DNA of 22,110 nt from an uncultured Lachnospiraceae bacterium (GTDB lineage: Bacteria; Bacillota; Clostridia; Lachnospirales; Lachnospiraceae), in assembly GCA_902803355.1 (NCBI GenBank), contig CADCPP010000063.1:1-22110 (forward strand), given 5' to 3'. Shown here piece after piece: positions 1 through 7,058 of the stretch. A model generated the notes under the pieces. That model saw nothing but the letters and a program-made list of their open reading frames with translations. It did not search any database and had not been told where the DNA came from. Numbering within the stretch: position 1 is the stretch's first letter; each line of letters starts with the position of its first letter. The position numbers and the translations under genes were made by a program.

Positions 1-1365
1 ATCACCTGACATTAAGTATCCGAAAGTGTATGTGTGTCCGAGCGCCGCCGTGTACGTATCCTTATAACTGCTGCCGCAGCGCGAGCAAGTGTGGGTGGTG
101 TAGCCCTGTGCCGTGCAGGTAGGACTGGTCACCCTGGCCGAATAGCTGTGGCCGAGCGCCGCCGTGGTGTTGCTGCGGTAGCTGTTGCCGCAGCGCGAGC
201 AGGTATAGGTGGTATAGCCCTGTGCGGTACAGGTAGGACTGGTCACCCTGGCCGAGTAGCTGTGGCCGAGGGCTTCTATGATTTCCGTCTCCCGGGAGAG
301 CTCCTCGCCGCAGACAGCGCAGTAAACGACTTCGTCCCGGCTGCCTTTCCCGGTGCAGCTCGCCGCGACTTCGTTTTCGATGACCGGTTCATCCTCGGTA
401 TGGCCGGTCGCTTCCAGCACGACGACCGTCCGGGACAGCTCCTCGCCGCAGACTTTGCAGTAAACGACCTCTTCCTCGCTGCCGTCCTCGACGCAGCCGG
501 GGTCAACCACGTTTTCGATCACGGGTTCATCTTCAGTGTGGCCCAGGGCATCCAGCACGACAACCGTGCGCGAAAGCTCTTCGCCGCAGACCTTGCAGTA
601 AATGACCTCCTCCTGGCTGCCGTCCTCGACGCAGCCGGGGTCGATCACGTTTTCGACCGCGACCTCATCCTCGATATGGCCGAGGGCATCCAGGACGATG
701 GGCGTGCGCGAGAGCTCCGTGCCGCAGACCTCACAGAGGACCACTTCTTCGCAGGAACCGTCATGCACGCAGTCCGGTTTGACGATCTTCTCCCTGACGG
801 CCGGCATCGGTTCGTGCGCCTTGTTCGTAATCACCGGCAGCTGTACGCCGCAGTCGGCGCAGACGTAGCAGCTGAGCCCGCTCTCGGTGCAGGTGGCTTC
901 CCTGAGCACGACGAGCCTGCTGTAATCGTACTGATGCGGCGCAAGCGGCTCGCTGTCCCAGAGGGCTCCCAGTTCTTCCGGCGAATAATCGTTCGGCTTT
1001 TCAAAGGCGTTCTGGTGCAGGTCATCGATAAAGACCCTTACCTTCCGGGCAAACGCGGACGAATCGCCTTCGGCAGCGTTGACGACCAGCATGGCTGCGG
1101 CAGCAAGCGCCGCGCCGCCCCGCATGGCGGAACCGAGAAGCTTCCGGAACCAGGAAAAGCGGCTCCGGTCCGATCTTCTGTCTGCCTGTTCCTTCTTCAG
1201 CGTTTCCCCCTGCGGGATCTCGCCCTGAAAGATATTCTCTTCCTGCATGGTCACGTAGGATTCCTTAAAAAAGCTCACGTCGGGATACTCCGGCGTGAAC
1301 TCCGGATCGATATGATGCTCAGCCATGGGCTCGAACTCTTCGTTGTAATTCCATTCGCTGTCCAT
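1..1365 (-). CDS. Membrane-anchored protein with Cys-rich GH repeats (3' end outside window)
   Basis: I translated this frame by hand: it starts at the ATG at 1365 and stays open for 455 codons to the window edge, so the C-terminus is missing. AAAGG lies 8 nt upstream of the start. Residues 1-75 are polar and acidic, probably cytoplasmic. Residues 76-95 form one Ala-rich hydrophobic membrane segment. From about residue 155 there are seven repeats, each with one Cys, a CxxC pair 10-12 residues later and a final GH or AH (H184, 230, 276, 322, 368, 406, 444). Four of the spacings are 46 residues and acidic in character; the last two are 38 residues and Ser/Thr/Tyr-rich. Such Cys/GH repeats are common in clostridial surface proteins, and three Cys plus one His could bind Zn, but I know of no proven function. 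The plus-strand frame at 34-1632 is its antisense shadow. Confidence 0.85.
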   Translation of the reverse strand, partial: MDSEWNYNEEFEPMAEHHIDPEFTPEYPDVSFFKESYVTMQEENIFQGEIPQGETLKKEQADRRSDRSRFSWFRKLLGSAMRGGAALAAAAMLVVNAAEGDSSAFARKVRVFIDDLHQNAFEKPNDYSPEELGALWDSEPLAPHQYDYSRLVVLREATCTESGLSCYVCADCGVQLPVITNKAHEPMPAVREKIVKPDCVHDGSCEEVVLCEVCGTELSRTPIVLDALGHIEDEVAVENVIDPGCVEDGSQEEVIYCKVCGEELSRTVVVLDALGHTEDEPVIENVVDPGCVEDGSEEEVVYCKVCGEELSRTVVVLEATGHTEDEPVIENEVAASCTGKGSRDEVVYCAVCGEELSRETEIIEALGHSYSARVTSPTCTAQGYTTYTCSRCGNSYRSNTTAALGHSYSARVTSPTCTAQGYTTHTCSRCGSSYKDTYTAALGHTYTFGYLMSGD

Positions 1366-1416
1366 ACGGTTGGCCTTTCATGGGCGGGGAAAGAAGAGGA
1401 CCGTTTCTCTGCTTTA

Positions 1417-1445
1417 ATTATGCAAAGCAGTAAAGAAAATGTCAA
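1417..1445 (-). promoter_or_regulatory. Sigma-70-type promoter of the Cys-repeat protein
   Basis: Read on the minus strand, a perfect TTGACA (-35, 1445-1440) is followed after 17 nt by CATAAT (-10, 1422-1417). Transcription would start near 1410, leaving a leader of about 45 nt before the ATG at 1365. The -35 box directly abuts the T-run of a terminator in the same orientation. Confidence 0.7.
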
Positions 1446-1513
1446 CAAAAAAAAGAACGAAGCGCCGCAAAAATCGCCTCGTTCTTGCCGTCCAACCAGC
1501 CGAAATACAGCAT
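1442..1513 (-). CDS. Possible 23-aa micro-ORF or gene remnant
   Basis: On the minus strand an ATG at 1513 has GGAG 6 nt upstream and opens a 23-codon frame beginning MLYFGWLDGKNE and ending in SFFC, with TGA at 1444-1442. Codons from about 1545 to 1475 favour G or C in third position, like the real genes here, and the frame is open further upstream without an obvious start. The 3' half overlaps the terminator hairpin. It could be a micropeptide, a leader peptide, or the surviving 3' end of a deleted gene. I do not recognise it. Confidence 0.25.
   Translation of the reverse strand: MLYFGWLDGKNEAIFAALRSFFC
1447..1484 (-). terminator. Intrinsic terminator just upstream of the minus promoter
   Basis: On the minus strand GAACGAGGCG pairs with CGCTTCGTTC (9 of 10 positions) around a 10-nt loop and is followed by eight Ts. 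It faces away from the dehydratase operon and ends 2 nt before the -35 box of the Cys-repeat gene. It would end any minus-strand transcript arising from the 1490-1700 region. Confidence 0.7.
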
Positions 1514-1613
1514 ACTGTACTCCGGCGCGGCATTCGCGAAAATATCGGGTGTGCGTAGGGAGAATGCGGAAAACCTTGCGAAAGATAAGTTTTCTTGATT
1601 TTTCTCTTTTATT

Positions 1614-1690
1614 CTTCCGACGGATATGCTAAAATATCTGTGGAAAGTGTGCTGCTGCTTCCGACAGCATATGCTCGAAAGGATCGGAAG
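1614..1690 (+). repeat. Direct and inverted repeats in the dehydratase operon leader
   Basis: CTTCCGACGGATATGCT (1614-1630, running into the -10) is nearly repeated as CTTCCGACAGCATATGCT (1658-1675). TCGGAAG at 1684-1690 is the exact inverse of CTTCCGA at 1658-1664. The leader RNA can therefore fold CTTCCGA on TCGGAAG around the palindrome AGCATATGCT (1666-1675). The placement suits a regulator binding site or an mRNA structure; this is inference. Confidence 0.4.
1627..1635 (+). promoter_or_regulatory. Extended -10 promoter for the dehydratase operon
   Basis: TGCTAAAAT fits an extended -10 element (TGn plus TAAAAT at 1630-1635) with no clear -35; the flanking DNA at 1581-1620 is AT-rich. Transcription would start near 1642, giving a leader of about 85 nt before the GTG at 1726. 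Confidence 0.45.
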
Positions 1691-1725
1691 AATAATTTCC
1701 CATGGAATGAAAGGGAGGTCTCTGC

Positions 1726-2934
1726 GTGCGTGACCTGATACACATCATCGAATTTGAAGACCTGCTCCAGGAAGCCGGAAACGACCTGGTGCGGCAGGCA
1801 AAGTCCGAGGGGAAGCGCGCCCTCGGCTACACCTGCAACTTCATGCCGGAAGTCCTTCTGGATCTGCCCGGCTGCTTTTCCGTGCGGCTGCGCGCTCCCC
1901 GGAGCACCTCGCCGGATATCGCGACCTACTACATGACGAACCGCACCTGCATGTACGGCCGCTGCCTTTTAGAGCGTGCCATGGAGGGCGGCTACAACTT
2001 CCTCGATGCCGAAATGGCGACCGAGACCTGCACCGTGACCTGCCGCTTCCAGGAACATCTGCAGCGCATGGACGTCATCCAGAATCCGGATTTCTTCTGC
2101 GAGTTCACCGACGTCCCCTTCAAGAAGAACGAAAACTCCATCCACCATTACATGGAGCAGCTGCAGGCGCATGTGCTGGACAAGCTGCATGAGCACTTCG
2201 GCATCGACGTATCGGATGAAGCCCTGCTTACCGCGATCGGGCAGCACAACGAGCTCTGCCGGCTCATCCGCGAGATCGGCGAGTACAGGAAGGCGGACAA
2301 CCCGGTCATCACCGGCCGCGAGTTCCAGATCATTCAGCTGATCACGCAGGTCTGCCCGAAGTATCTCATTATCGACAAGCTCCGCGATATTGCCGAGCAG
2401 CTGAAGACCCGCGAGCCGGATGAAAAGCCCTCCTGGCGCTGCCGCGTGGTCCTGGCAGGCTCCGAGGAGGATGACCCCGATTTCACGAAGCTGATCGAGG
2501 AATGCGGCGCCCTGGTCGTGGCCGACCGCCACTGCTACGGCTCCCTGCCCGGCCGCGAGGACATCATCGTGAAGGAAGGCGAAACGCCGCTTTACGCGAT
2601 CGCCCGCCACTATCTGGAGAACAGCCAGTGCCCGCGCTTCATGGAACAGCACATCATGCGGGAGCGCAAGGCCTATCTGGCGGATCTTGCGAAGGAATAC
2701 AAGGCGGACGGCATCGTCATTGCCCAGATGAAGTTCTGCGAATACTGGAGCTACGAGCGCACCATCGACACCATCGTCTTAAACCGCGACTACGGGATCC
2801 CGGTCTGCTCCATCGAAAAGGAATACGTCAACAATGCCATCGGCCAGCTGCGGACCCGCTTCCAGGCCTTCGTCGAAAGCATTGAGTTAAAGAAACTGGC
2901 CGAGGCCAGGAAGGCCTCCGGAGGTGACGCATGA
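1726..2934 (+). CDS. 2-hydroxyacyl-CoA dehydratase-family subunit, HgdB-like (402 aa)
   Basis: This belongs to the HGD-D family (HgdB, FldC, HadC, BcrB/C type), whose members carry a [4Fe-4S] cluster and accept one low-potential electron from an ATP-driven activator to dehydrate 2-hydroxyacyl-CoA or to reduce related acyl-CoAs. Visible family marks are the YTC at residues 35-37 followed by PE, the NRTC segment (C75), the TETC at 99-102, and the C-terminal block from MKFCEY (C338) through GIPV to a QLRTR..AFVE end. C37, C102 and C338 are the likely cluster ligands. The length is close to HgdB (about 380 aa). The GTG start at 1726 is supported by AAGGGAGG 7 nt upstream. Its stop overlaps the next start in ATGA, so the two products are probably made in equal amounts. 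No activator gene lies in the window and the substrate is unknown. Confidence 0.85.
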   Translation: MRDLIHIIEFEDLLQEAGNDLVRQAKSEGKRALGYTCNFMPEVLLDLPGCFSVRLRAPRSTSPDIATYYMTNRTCMYGRCLLERAMEGGYNFLDAEMATETCTVTCRFQEHLQRMDVIQNPDFFCEFTDVPFKKNENSIHHYMEQLQAHVLDKLHEHFGIDVSDEALLTAIGQHNELCRLIREIGEYRKADNPVITGREFQIIQLITQVCPKYLIIDKLRDIAEQLKTREPDEKPSWRCRVVLAGSEEDDPDFTKLIEECGALVVADRHCYGSLPGREDIIVKEGETPLYAIARHYLENSQCPRFMEQHIMRERKAYLADLAKEYKADGIVIAQMKFCEYWSYERTIDTIVLNRDYGIPVCSIEKEYVNNAIGQLRTRFQAFVESIELKKLAEARKASGGDA

Positions 2935-4685
2935 TCTACAAGACAAACGAAGGAAAAGAACTGCATCTGTTCACCAAAGGCTGGCTTAAGGACAGCGGCC
3001 TTAAGGAAGCGGCGGCGGCAAAGCTCGAAAAGCTGAAAGCCACCGACTTTAAACAGAAGGCGAAGGACGCGGCGGAGAGGATCCGGAAGATCGACGTGAA
3101 GAAGGCGGCTGACGTCTTCATCAACGGCAGACCGCATGAAGAGCGCAGACTCGGCGATCTCTACATCCCGGGCACGGGCCTGTACAAGCACCGCGAATGG
3201 CGCGGCCTGCAGGACACCATGTACTATTTCAACAACATCTGGATCTACAACTACGCCCACATGGTCACGGATATCATGAAGTTCGGCGGCCTTGTGCCTT
3301 TCCTGAAGGGCACCATGCGCTACCGCTGGATGGGCCAGACCTACCTCACCGTTATCCACTGGTTCGACAGAGGCCTCGAGGGCATGCGCGGCCAGGCCCT
3401 GCGCGCATCCGCCTGGCACTACCGCGGCATGGTCAATGAGACCATCCGCCAGTTTATGCGCATGTTCTGCGCGGACAAGCGCTTAAACGGCGGGAAGGAA
3501 AACGAGATCTGGAAGAATACCATCTCCCATGACGAGACCGTCTCCGGCAATATCTTCTACGGCTGGCGCGACCGCATAGACGACGTTGCTCTGCAGATGA
3601 TCCCCTACTTCGTCACCTGTCACGTCAATAACCATACCGTGCTCAATTACATCGACGCGGCGCAGGGCATCGGCCTGCCCGCCGACCCCTGCCCGATGTG
3701 CCAGGCCGAAGCGGGCATCTTCGTGCTCTCCGACGTTCCGGATTACAGCCCCATCGTGGTGACATCGAACGAGGCCTGCGACGGGTCCGTGGCCACCTCG
3801 GTGCTGCAGGACTGGTTCCTGGACCGCCCGCTCTACGCCATGCCGCAGCCCATGCGCTATGACGACCCTCTGGTGCAGAAGCACTGCCAGGAGGAGATCG
3901 AAGGCGCCTGGCGCTTCATCGAGGAGCAGACCGGCCAGAAGATGAACTGGGACGAATATGTCAAGCACGCCGAAGCCTTCAACAAGCTCACCGAGTTCGA
4001 GCATGAAAAATGGGACATCGCCGCGAATACGGATTACTATCCCATCACCGGCGTCGCCCAGGCCCTGTACCGCATCTACTACTCCCAGGACGGCGACCGC
4101 GACATCTGGCACTTTGTGGACAAGAAGGTCCGCCGGATCATCGAAAAGTGCGTGACGCAGAAGATCAACTCCTTCCCGAAGACACGCCACCGCGTGATTG
4201 CCTGGAGCTGCGCGCCGCTCTACTATTCGCACTGGTGCACCTGGGCTTACAACTGCTGGGGCTTAAACTGCATCATCAACATGGACTCCCTGATGTTCGA
4301 CCAGATGCTGCGCACCGACACCTACGAGCACGCTCTGGAAGACCTCTCCTGGTTCAACGAAAAGGCGCCCATGCGCGCCATGGCCGTGGGCGGACACGAA
4401 CACATCTTCCGCCTCTGGGAATACATGGAACGCTTCCACTGCGACATGGTCATGATGTACGACCAGCTGCAGTGCAAGGGCATGCAGGGTGTCCACGGCA
4501 TGTTCGAAGACGAATTCCGCAAGCGGAACATCCACGCGATCTGGCTGCCGCACGCGCTGCCGGACAAGCGCACGGTCTCCCGCCGCGAGATCCGCCAGAT
4601 CATCAACGACTACATGTTCACGGTCATGCACGAAGAGCCGCTCGACCCTACGCTGCTTGATTTTGACGACAACGATTCGTGGTAA
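2931..4685 (+). CDS. 2-hydroxyacyl-CoA dehydratase-family subunit, long HgdA-like (584 aa)
   Basis: This is the partner HGD-D-family subunit. Its middle region (about residues 220-360) carries the family pattern: PYF, then ADPCPMC (C254, C257), then VVTSNEACDG (C283), then a segment around TGQKMNWDEY typical of the helical part. The C-terminal half has the second lobe, with C504 and C515 (HCD..DQLQC), a WLPHALPDKR strand and an IRQIINDYMF end like the QLRTR..AFVE end of the first subunit. C254, C283 and C515 are the best candidates for Fe-S ligands. The protein is about 100 residues longer than HgdA; the extra part is mainly a Lys/Ala-rich amphipathic N-terminus (residues 20-62). GGAGGTGA precedes the ATG, which lies within the stop codon of the preceding gene. 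The two probably form a heterodimer. Confidence 0.82.
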   Translation: MIYKTNEGKELHLFTKGWLKDSGLKEAAAAKLEKLKATDFKQKAKDAAERIRKIDVKKAADVFINGRPHEERRLGDLYIPGTGLYKHREWRGLQDTMYYFNNIWIYNYAHMVTDIMKFGGLVPFLKGTMRYRWMGQTYLTVIHWFDRGLEGMRGQALRASAWHYRGMVNETIRQFMRMFCADKRLNGGKENEIWKNTISHDETVSGNIFYGWRDRIDDVALQMIPYFVTCHVNNHTVLNYIDAAQGIGLPADPCPMCQAEAGIFVLSDVPDYSPIVVTSNEACDGSVATSVLQDWFLDRPLYAMPQPMRYDDPLVQKHCQEEIEGAWRFIEEQTGQKMNWDEYVKHAEAFNKLTEFEHEKWDIAANTDYYPITGVAQALYRIYYSQDGDRDIWHFVDKKVRRIIEKCVTQKINSFPKTRHRVIAWSCAPLYYSHWCTWAYNCWGLNCIINMDSLMFDQMLRTDTYEHALEDLSWFNEKAPMRAMAVGGHEHIFRLWEYMERFHCDMVMMYDQLQCKGMQGVHGMFEDEFRKRNIHAIWLPHALPDKRTVSRREIRQIINDYMFTVMHEEPLDPTLLDFDDNDSW

Positions 4686-4711
4686 AGCACCGGCTGATAA
4701 GGAGGATCATC

Positions 4712-4933
4712 ATGAAAAAAGCTATCGTTAAAAAGTGCCTGAAGGCGCTGTGGTTCCTTTTGAAGGTGGCCGGCTTTGCCTACGTCATCCTGTTCGTCGT
4801 CTTCTTCTTTGACCTGGACGGCAAGCTCCTCTACCACGTGGTGGAGCCGAACATGAACGAGCACTTCAACAAGATGGAGCGCCCGGATCTGACCGGAACG
4901 CCCTACGGGCCGAAGGAACCCGTCAACAATTAA
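4712..4933 (+). CDS. Small single-pass membrane protein (73 aa), dehydratase operon
   Basis: The ATG at 4712 follows a strong AAGGAGG (4699-4705) at 6 nt; an upstream in-frame ATG at 4679 overlaps the previous gene and has no ribosome site. A Lys-rich start (MKKAIVKK) precedes one hydrophobic segment at about residues 11-34, then a polar tail of about 38 residues with a Pro-rich end. The Lys-rich N-terminus predicts an inside N-terminus, putting the tail outside, but the tail carries no secretion or anchoring motif I recognise. It lies 26 nt after the long dehydratase subunit and is probably cotranscribed, so it might tether or accompany that enzyme. I do not recognise the family. Confidence 0.75.
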   Translation: MKKAIVKKCLKALWFLLKVAGFAYVILFVVFFFDLDGKLLYHVVEPNMNEHFNKMERPDLTGTPYGPKEPVNN

Positions 4934-4973
4934 GTTCCGCACCCGGAAGGGGCGAGGCGCAATGAAGCAAGAC

Positions 4974-5001
4974 AAAAAACGGGGCGGCCGAAAGGCCGCC
5001 C
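4974..5001 (-). terminator. Minus-oriented terminator-like hairpin between plus-strand genes
   Basis: GGGCGGCC (4982-4989) pairs perfectly with GGCCGCCC (4994-5001) around GAAA. Six As at 4974-4979 make this stem-plus-T-run only when read on the minus strand; on the plus strand the following bases are not T-rich. It would stop transcription antisense to the SRAP gene before it enters the dehydratase operon. On the plus strand it is at most a stable hairpin 24 nt before the SRAP start. Confidence 0.5.
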
Positions 5002-5025
5002 TGCCGCTGATCAGAAAGGGACCGT

Positions 5026-5631
5026 ATGTGCTGCCGATATTATACCGATGAATCGCCCGAGCTTCGGCCTATCGTCGAAGAAATGCTGCGTTCTCCTTTA
5101 GTGAGAAAGTGGCAGAATACGGCAAAAGTCCGGACTTACGGGGAGATCCGCCCTGCCGACGTGGCCGCGGTGATCGCGCCGAACCGGTCCGGAGAGCGGG
5201 CTGTCTTTCCCATGAAATGGGGCTTTTCCGAAAAAACGCTGCTGATCAACGCCCGCTCGGAAACCGCAGCCGTAAGGCCGGTCTTCAAGGACGCCTGGGC
5301 GCGCCACCGCTGCATCATCCCGGCTTCCTGGTACTTCGAATGGGAGCATCTGATCGACAATTCCGGGCAGAAAAAGACCGGAGATAAATTCCTGCTCCAG
5401 CCGAAGGGTTCCGCCATGACCTGGCTGTGCGGCCTGTACCGGATCGAAAACGGACTCCCGGTCTTTACCGTCCTGACATGCGAGCCCGGTGAAGAGATCC
5501 GCTTTATCCACGACCGCATGCCGCTCATCCTGCCGGAGGAGCTGGTGGGTGAATGGATCCGTCCGGACGCAAAGCCGGAAGACCTGCTGCCCTATGCGCT
5601 GACGGAACCAAATTACGAGAGGGCAGGCTGA
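5026..5631 (+). CDS. SRAP-domain abasic-site crosslinking protein (YedK/HMCES family)
   Basis: SRAP proteins shield abasic sites in single-stranded DNA by forming a thiazolidine DNA-protein crosslink through the N-terminal Cys2 after the initiator Met is removed. The sequence starts MCCRYY, giving Cys2, and has the INARSET motif (N75, R77), the WYFEWE motif (E105) and IHDRMP (H162). These match the positions of the active-site residues of E. coli YedK almost one for one. At 201 aa it is a full, single-domain protein. The ATG at 5026 has AAAGGG 5 nt upstream and is fixed by the need for Cys2. A second Cys at position 3 is a variation. It follows the dehydratase operon by 92 nt on the same strand, with no clear promoter of its own, and a terminator follows. 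Confidence 0.93.
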   Translation: MCCRYYTDESPELRPIVEEMLRSPLVRKWQNTAKVRTYGEIRPADVAAVIAPNRSGERAVFPMKWGFSEKTLLINARSETAAVRPVFKDAWARHRCIIPASWYFEWEHLIDNSGQKKTGDKFLLQPKGSAMTWLCGLYRIENGLPVFTVLTCEPGEEIRFIHDRMPLILPEELVGEWIRPDAKPEDLLPYALTEPNYERAG

Positions 5632-5637
5632 AATGAT

Positions 5638-5679
5638 GCAAAAGAGGCAGGGGGACGGTCCCCTGTCTTATTTGTTTTC
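5638..5679. terminator. Bidirectional terminator between SRAP gene and pmbA
   Basis: GGCAGGGG (5646-5653) pairs with CCCCTGTC (5660-5667) around GACGGT, with one G-U pair. TCTTATTTGTTTT follows on the plus strand and TCTTTTGC on the minus strand, so it can end both convergent units. The GACAGGGGACCGTCC-like core resembles hairpins I recall being dispersed in clostridial genomes. Confidence 0.65.
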
Positions 5680-5732
5680 GTAAATATCCGTAACTCCCGC
5701 CTGCTCCGGAGCAGGAAGGCTCTTCGTCTCTA

Positions 5733-7058
5733 TTATTCCCCGCTGATCGCGGCGCCGGTAAAGAGCACGGACGGGCAGGCGATGGAACGGTAGGACCATT
5801 CCAGATCGGAGCCCACGGCCACGACGTTTTTCATCAGCTCCAGATAATTTGCCGCGACAGTCACCAGCGTGACGCCGAAGGCTTTCTTTCCGTCCTTGAC
5901 GAAATAGCCGGAGCACTGCAGCGAAAAGTCCGTCGTGACGGGATCGATCCCCGCGTGCAGACCGGCAAGGTCCGTGATCACCAGTCCCTCTCCCATCTCT
6001 TCGCAAAGCTCTTCCAGGCTCTTTTCTCCCGGAACGATCATGCAGTTTTTCGGCCGGACCGTGACCGGCGCGGTGTAATCGCCCTTAAAGCCGTTGCCCG
6101 TGCTTTCTGTTCCTGCGGCCATGGCGGTCTTGGTACTGTGCAGAACAGTGGTAAAGACGCCGTTTTCGACGATCAGCTTCTTTCTTGTCGGGCAGCCTTC
6201 GTCATCGTAATTGGCCACATCCAGCGTGTCCGTGTTTTTCGGATCATCTACCACGGTGATCCGTTCCGAGAAGATCTTCTGCCCAAGCTTATCACGCACC
6301 GGGGAGATGCCCTTATTGATCATATCGCCGGAGAACATGGAGCTCATCACCGCGAATAGGGAGGTCATGGCATCCTTTTCCAGAATGATCTTGTACTGGC
6401 CGGTGGGCAGGGTCCTGCCGCCGAGCTTGCCCAGCAGATTTTCCGCAAGTTCCTTCACAAAGCTATCCAGATCGAAGGTGGAAAGGTCCTCTACGACCTT
6501 CACCTTATAGTCCGTCTTGATCTCTTCGCCCTGCCTTGCCGCAGCTCCCGCGACAATGATCTGGTACATGCCCTTTTCCTCGATCCTGAGGCCAAGGGAA
6601 TTGGTGATCCGGCGGACATTGGCCTCTTCGGACCACTCTGCGGCGGTGACCTGGACGATGCGCTCATCAAAAGCCAGCAGCTTCTGTTCCACTGCCGCGA
6701 GAGCTTCCCGGATCGCCTCCACGGAAGGCTTCACAAAGTTTTTCCTGCTCTTTACTTCGTCTGTTTTTTCCGGAGCGCGCAGCGCAGCCGGATCCGAGGA
6801 GGAAACGATCCTTCCCTGCTCCGCCAGGGAAGAGAGGATCTCGTCCATCTGGGCGTCGTCTGCCTGTTCCAGAGCCATTTCTGCCTGTTTGCCGCCCACA
6901 ATGGCGCGCAGGCTCGTTCCCAGCACGCGGCTGGTCGTAAAGCTGTCCATTTTGCCGCCGAACCAGGAGAGGCTGCGGCTTTCCGTTAACTGCTCATAGA
7001 TCTCCAGTTCGTCGATCCCGAGCTCTTTTGCTCTTTCGATCCAGCGTTCTTTATTCAT
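5733..7058 (-). CDS. pmbA: PmbA/TldE, non-catalytic subunit of the TldD/E protease
   Basis: PmbA (TldE) is the metal-free partner of TldD; in E. coli the heterodimer cuts unfolded peptides in the cytoplasm and matures microcin B17. The protein is 441 aa, close to the family's usual 445. It has the family's layout: an N-terminal helical domain with a WFGGKMDSF strand, a middle barrel region, and a C-terminal block with NGFKGDYTAPV, VPGEKSLEEL and LQCSGYFVKDG. It lacks HExxxH, as expected for PmbA. The ATG at 7058 has GGAGG at about 7 nt, and it overlaps the end of tldD by 8 nt, so the pair is coupled. A bidirectional terminator follows the gene. Confidence 0.92.
   Translation of the reverse strand: MNKERWIERAKELGIDELEIYEQLTESRSLSWFGGKMDSFTTSRVLGTSLRAIVGGKQAEMALEQADDAQMDEILSSLAEQGRIVSSSDPAALRAPEKTDEVKSRKNFVKPSVEAIREALAAVEQKLLAFDERIVQVTAAEWSEEANVRRITNSLGLRIEEKGMYQIIVAGAAARQGEEIKTDYKVKVVEDLSTFDLDSFVKELAENLLGKLGGRTLPTGQYKIILEKDAMTSLFAVMSSMFSGDMINKGISPVRDKLGQKIFSERITVVDDPKNTDTLDVANYDDEGCPTRKKLIVENGVFTTVLHSTKTAMAAGTESTGNGFKGDYTAPVTVRPKNCMIVPGEKSLEELCEEMGEGLVITDLAGLHAGIDPVTTDFSLQCSGYFVKDGKKAFGVTLVTVAANYLELMKNVVAVGSDLEWSYRSIACPSVLFTGAAISGE

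Noticed and set aside
37..264. Tandem DNA repeats that could suggest a CRISPR array
   Set aside because: The repeats are 114 bp, lie directly head to tail without spacers and encode in-frame protein repeats.
34..1632. Long plus-strand open frame (532 codons)
   Set aside because: It is the antisense of the Cys-repeat gene, whose minus-strand frame has a promoter, a ribosome site, a membrane segment and clear protein repeats; the plus frame also runs through the divergent promoter region.
1969..2652. Antisense open frame over the first dehydratase subunit; similar long ones at 13017-13634, 16248-17246 and 20319-21446
   Set aside because: They mirror well-recognised genes on the opposite strand in high-GC DNA, lack ribosome sites and show no family motifs.
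4962..5051. 29-codon plus-strand frame overlapping the SRAP start
   Set aside because: It has only a weak ribosome-site match, its Gly-Arg-Lys part is just the hairpin, and no conserved feature is visible; a leader peptide is possible but unsupported.
5700..5715. Perfect palindrome CCTGCTCCGGAGCAGG after pmbA
   Set aside because: Neither strand has a following T-run, and the nearby bidirectional hairpin explains termination better; kept only as a structural note.
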